Below are positions 61,106 through 64,000 of a stretch of 64,000 bases of DNA, one piece after another. The notes under the pieces were generated by a model. The model was not told the origin of the DNA and did no database searches. It saw only the letters and a program-made list of their open reading frames with translations. Each line of letters opens with the position of its first letter. Positions within the stretch are counted from its first letter, which is position 1. Source of the DNA: Nectonema munidae (lineage: Eukaryota > Nematomorpha > Nectonematoida > Nectonematidae); assembly GCA_030549495.1 (NCBI GenBank), contig JAUIRK010000101.1:186001-250000 (forward strand), given 5' to 3'. Made by a program: the position numbers and the translations under genes.

Positions 61106-62531
61106 CTTAAGATGAAGCCGAAAGAAAGAATTTGTAGAGTATCAGATCATTAATTTGATTTTTAAAGAAGTGTGAATTCGAGAAGACGACTCTTATAAGA
61201 AAAATCGGAGAAAAGATAAATAGACAGCGGTGCCCAGAAGAATGAGAACGAATTCGGTGATGCAAAAGAATAAAATACGCTAGGAATAACGATCTAATAC
61301 AATATTCTAGGAATATATTGATGATAATAACTATGGCCACAATTGAGTGCGATTAGAAGCGACCATGGCTTTCGATTTTACAAAGTTACGAATTATTCAG
61401 AATGTTTGCCACTTCTCTTCTTCAACTTTTCTTCGAGTATACGCGAACGACCATGCATATTCAGATACAGTACCAATCTTATGCCAGACTATTTTATTTG
61501 TGGTTACCATGACAACACATCTACATGACCAAAACGTAGATCGTGTTAACGTTCGGGGTTGCTATTAGCGTTAGTTGATCCTGAATCGTCGTTCATCATC
61601 TTTGCACTTAAAGAACAAATCTTCATACTTTGTAAAACGCTGCTAGTTGCGCACGTTCCTATAGGGTGAGACGTTCAGTGATCTTTGTAGAGCTTCCAAA
61701 CAAATCACCCGATCAGAAAAAAAACAAGTGCAGACATTTAAAGGAGCATACACAAAAATCTTGGAAGAAAAAATAAGATAAAATAATTAGTATTTCAAAA
61801 TAAGGAGTTAATTATTATCAAGCAGTGTCTGGTATGTTTGGCAATAGCAAGGATGCAAATGCTAATTGACACTTGTACCGGTACAATTGAAAATCATGCC
61901 CACGAAAATCTTTGATGACATAAGAAGGTTTTGTGATTCAACGCAAATTTAGTTTACCTTCTATGTAATAATTAATAAAAAGTAATGTTATTACAAAAGG
62001 CGAAAGAAACTTATTATATTTATTCTAAAAATATTATAATAAACATATTTTAAAAATTACTCTAAAGTTCCATCATTTAAATTTTCGATGTTAGTGTAAC
62101 TTTGGACATAAATGTTATAATGATTAAGACAAGACAAAAAATATGCCTAAGTCCCTCTTCTTTACATCATTGCTTCTCAAAAAAAACATGATCAAAATCA
62201 ATTAGACCAATATTTTTAACGATTATTTTTAGTAAAAATGTTGTGGTTTAAAAGGAAATGTTGAGAAAGCAAAGAAACAAATAGACCATCATCTTACATT
62301 GTGATTTTCTTTCGTAGAGTTTGGCGTTAATCTCTTGTTAGATATGATCATTTCGGAAGTCTTGGAATTTGAGATCTTATCTTCTACTTTTGTTCCAAAC
62401 TGCGCAACTTGCTAAAAATAAACAAGGAATGAAACAAAACATGTGGTTAAATTAGAGTAAGGATTCAGAAAATGCCATACCCTAGGGTCATGGACACATC
62501 CGCGTTCTTTTGATGAACTCACAACTGTCAT
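61070..62531 (-). CDS. Gene B: small spliced protein, unrecognised
   Basis: Three exons in matching phase 0: 62531-62481 (MTVVSSSKERGCVHDPR), 62411-62298 (QVAQFGTKVEDKISNSKTSE and on to KENHN) and 61105-61070 (LMVNGGAYIEF, TAA). Together 66 residues, hydrophilic, with no signal peptide, membrane segment or motif that I recognise. Exon 1 may be internal, since an AG precedes the ATG; a possible 5' exon with donor GTAAGTTC lies at 62,823-62,802, but it would not join in frame and could only be untranslated. The gene ends about 110 bp before the TATA-like site proposed for gene A, on the same strand. The reading rests on splice motifs and phase alone. Confidence 0.45.
62298..62411 (-). CDS. Gene B, exon 2
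   Basis: Acceptor TGTTTATTTTTAG, donor AAT/GTAAGATG. Exactly 38 codons with no stop, phase 0 at both ends. Composition is Lys/Ser/Thr/Asn-rich (KVEDKISNSKTSEMIISNKR). Confidence 0.55.
62481..62531 (-). CDS. Gene B, exon 1
   Basis: ATG directly after AACGCCTATCAG; 17 codons (MTVVSSSKERGCVHDPR) to donor CCTAGG/GTATGG. An in-frame stop lies a few codons upstream, so the coding part starts here or the exon is entered by splicing at the AG before the ATG. Confidence 0.45.
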
Positions 62532-63221
62532 CTGATAGGCGTTAAACTCGAATTTTTATTTGATGTTGATAGCAAGAAGAAAGTATACCCTCCAAACGTA
62601 GACAAAATTTCGATTTTCTAATATTTTTAGACTAAGTATACAACTTAGCTTGGCAACCGCATGCACACACCATGCTAGTGATGTACCGATACTTGAATAA
62701 GTTAGTAGTAATGAGTGTGTATGGCTTTAAACTAGCAGGCATAAATTAAAAAAACTAATGAATGCTTCAGAAGAATATAATGTAGCATTATTTGAACTTA
62801 CGTATTTTCGCGTCCAGCTGCATCTTAGTGACGATTATGTATCAATTTAAAAATAGGGAGATAAATATTAAAGAAATATTGTAACAAAATTGAAATAATA
62901 GCGAATTTCAGTATTTATTGTTGAAGACGACTAGCGACTCTAAGCAAATTCGCGACCCTGGCGTTTAGAGCCTATGTTAGCTAAGACGCATTTGTGATGC
63001 TGTTTTATACAGCAAAAAGAAAACAAGGAAAACACTTTTCTTAAAGTAATACCATATTTAAAATTTACAGAATAAACGTGTCATTTTACTCTGCCTGTTC
63101 GGCTCAAGAAATCGGGGAATTATAATTAAAATTACCGAACAAAATAAGCAGATTTTTTATTTCGTTATGATGAAGTTTTAAAATTAATTATATCACTGAA
63201 TTATATAGTAAATTCTTTTAC

Positions 63222-64000
63222 TTAAAGTATAAAGGAACCTGTGTAGACCTTGTAAAAGTAATTTTTCTGTAAATTGACAAATGGAGGTGTATTTCTGATT
63301 ATCTCTACAGTTGATTCTTCTCTTTTCATTGGCTTCAGTAATGCTAAGCTTTTTTCTTCTATATCATATTCAGTATCACTCTCATCTTTATATCGATCTT
63401 CTTCATTCTTACCCATACTTCTAGTTTCCTCTAATTCTTCAATTTTGTCAATATGTTCATCGTTTTTCTTTTTATCTGTTATTACATTGTCACCTATTGA
63501 AAGGTATTCTTCAACATCCGCTTTAGCAATATTCTTTTCATAGCATAGCAACATTAAAGCTTGTTTTAAACATTCAAGTTGAGAATCACTTGCTAGCATA
63601 TTTTCTAGATCACGGTAATATTCAGCTTTTTTAAAGGAGGATGAATCAATAATATTCAATGAAGCGAAAGATAATCATCGCAAAGCTTGAAGAAAAATTT
63701 GATGTTTCAGAATTTGATAAATAATACATGATCATGTTTGTACGGTATTTTGATTTAAAACATTCAATTATGCCCTGATCAAGGGGCTGACATAAAGAAG
63801 TCGAGTTAGCTGAAAGGTATTCGATTTGAATATTAGGGAAATTAGGTATACTTTTATGTGCGTACAATTATTATCAAGAAGTAACACAATTTTTTTATTT
63901 CCTGCTCTCATTGCACTATTCATGTGAGCAATCCATTCGCGAAAAATAAAAGTTGTCATCCAAGAATTTGAATTATTTTTATAATCACATGGCCGATACT
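63222..64000 (-). mobile_element. pogo/Tigger-type transposase, C-terminal part, runs off the window
   Basis: From the right edge inward, the minus frames read WMTTFIFREWIAHMNSAMR, then NKKIVLLLDNNCTH (second catalytic Asp in LLLDN), then YLSANSTSLCQPLDQGIIE (third Asp in QPLDQGI) and CFKSKYRTNMIMYYL, all hallmarks of the DDE_1 transposases of pogo/Tigger elements. The 145-codon frame 63222-63659 is the acidic C-terminal tail (ALMLLCYEKNIAKADVEEYL) and ends in a stop at 63,222. Two frame changes, near 63,650 and 63,850, show that the copy is dead. The N-terminal helix-turn-helix domains would lie beyond 64,000. Confidence 0.8.

Noticed and set aside
62802-62823. Possible coding first exon of gene B (ATGCAGCTGGACGCGAAAATAC with donor GTAAGTTC)
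   Set aside because: Its phase does not join either gene B exon in frame; at best it is untranslated.
1-64000. LTR retroelement, retroviral, Polinton-type or bacterial-toxin fossils
   Set aside because: I saw no paired long terminal repeats, protease, integrase, capsid, envelope or toxin-like motif in the frames I read.

Overview
This window looks like AT-rich (roughly 70% A+T) eukaryotic, probably arthropod, nuclear DNA. Long introns, U2-type splice sites, AATAAA signals and a dense population of decayed hAT, piggyBac, pogo/Tigger and LINE copies support that. A copepod such as a sea louse would fit the base composition and repeat mix, but that is a guess from general knowledge. No operons, CRISPR arrays, rRNA genes, canonical tRNA genes or LTR elements were recognised.

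Regions 1-42 kb hold no host gene that I can defend. In order they contain: a broken BED-finger hAT transposase (96-1890, +); a LINE with reverse-transcriptase motifs (8.8-10.16 kb, +) carrying a 100-bp insertion flanked by an 11-bp duplication; a hAT C-terminal scrap (10.98-11.16 kb); a 1.2-kb direct duplication whose middle is a patchwork of its two flanks (11.69-13.8 kb, probably an assembly artefact); a broken piggyBac (13.92-15.91 kb); a decayed LINE on the minus strand (16.3-18 kb); a 315-bp hAT MITE with target duplication (20.6 kb); hAT and LINE 3' fragments (22.56-23.71 kb); a full-length TTAA-flanked piggyBac (26,197-29,540); two related 129-bp TTAA MITEs in inverted orientation (30.18-30.44 kb); an eroded hAT on minus (31.49-32.4 kb); a ZMYM1-like hAT on plus (33.86-36.25 kb); and a 451-bp hAT MITE with a perfect 8-bp target duplication (37.3-37.8 kb).

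Regions 42-63 kb, minus strand, hold what I believe are two host genes, read from splice sites and phase. Gene B (62,531 to 61,070) is a small three-exon candidate. Just downstream starts gene A (ATG exon 55,421-55,377, an 11-nt microexon 48,223-48,213, a 758-nt exon 47,109-46,352, and a terminal exon 42,335-42,163 with AATAAA at 42,107-42,102). All phases agree and give a 328-residue, signal-peptide-bearing, very acidic Ser/Thr/Glu/Asp-rich protein with two copies of a TIDEQTSE repeat and a four-cysteine C-terminal region. Its family is unknown to me. Its introns are filled with SINE-like tRNA relics, tandem arrays, a hAT MITE and a decayed multi-copy arthropod element (51.7-53.1 kb).

The right edge (63.2-64 kb, minus) is the C-terminal part of a pogo/Tigger-type transposase that runs out of the window. 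The most interesting items are gene A with its microexon, the chimeric junction at 12.6-12.9 kb, the twin MITEs with differing hairpins, and the TIR-bounded element at 58.0-59.5 kb that carries a tandem array related to another array at 44.5-45.4 kb.
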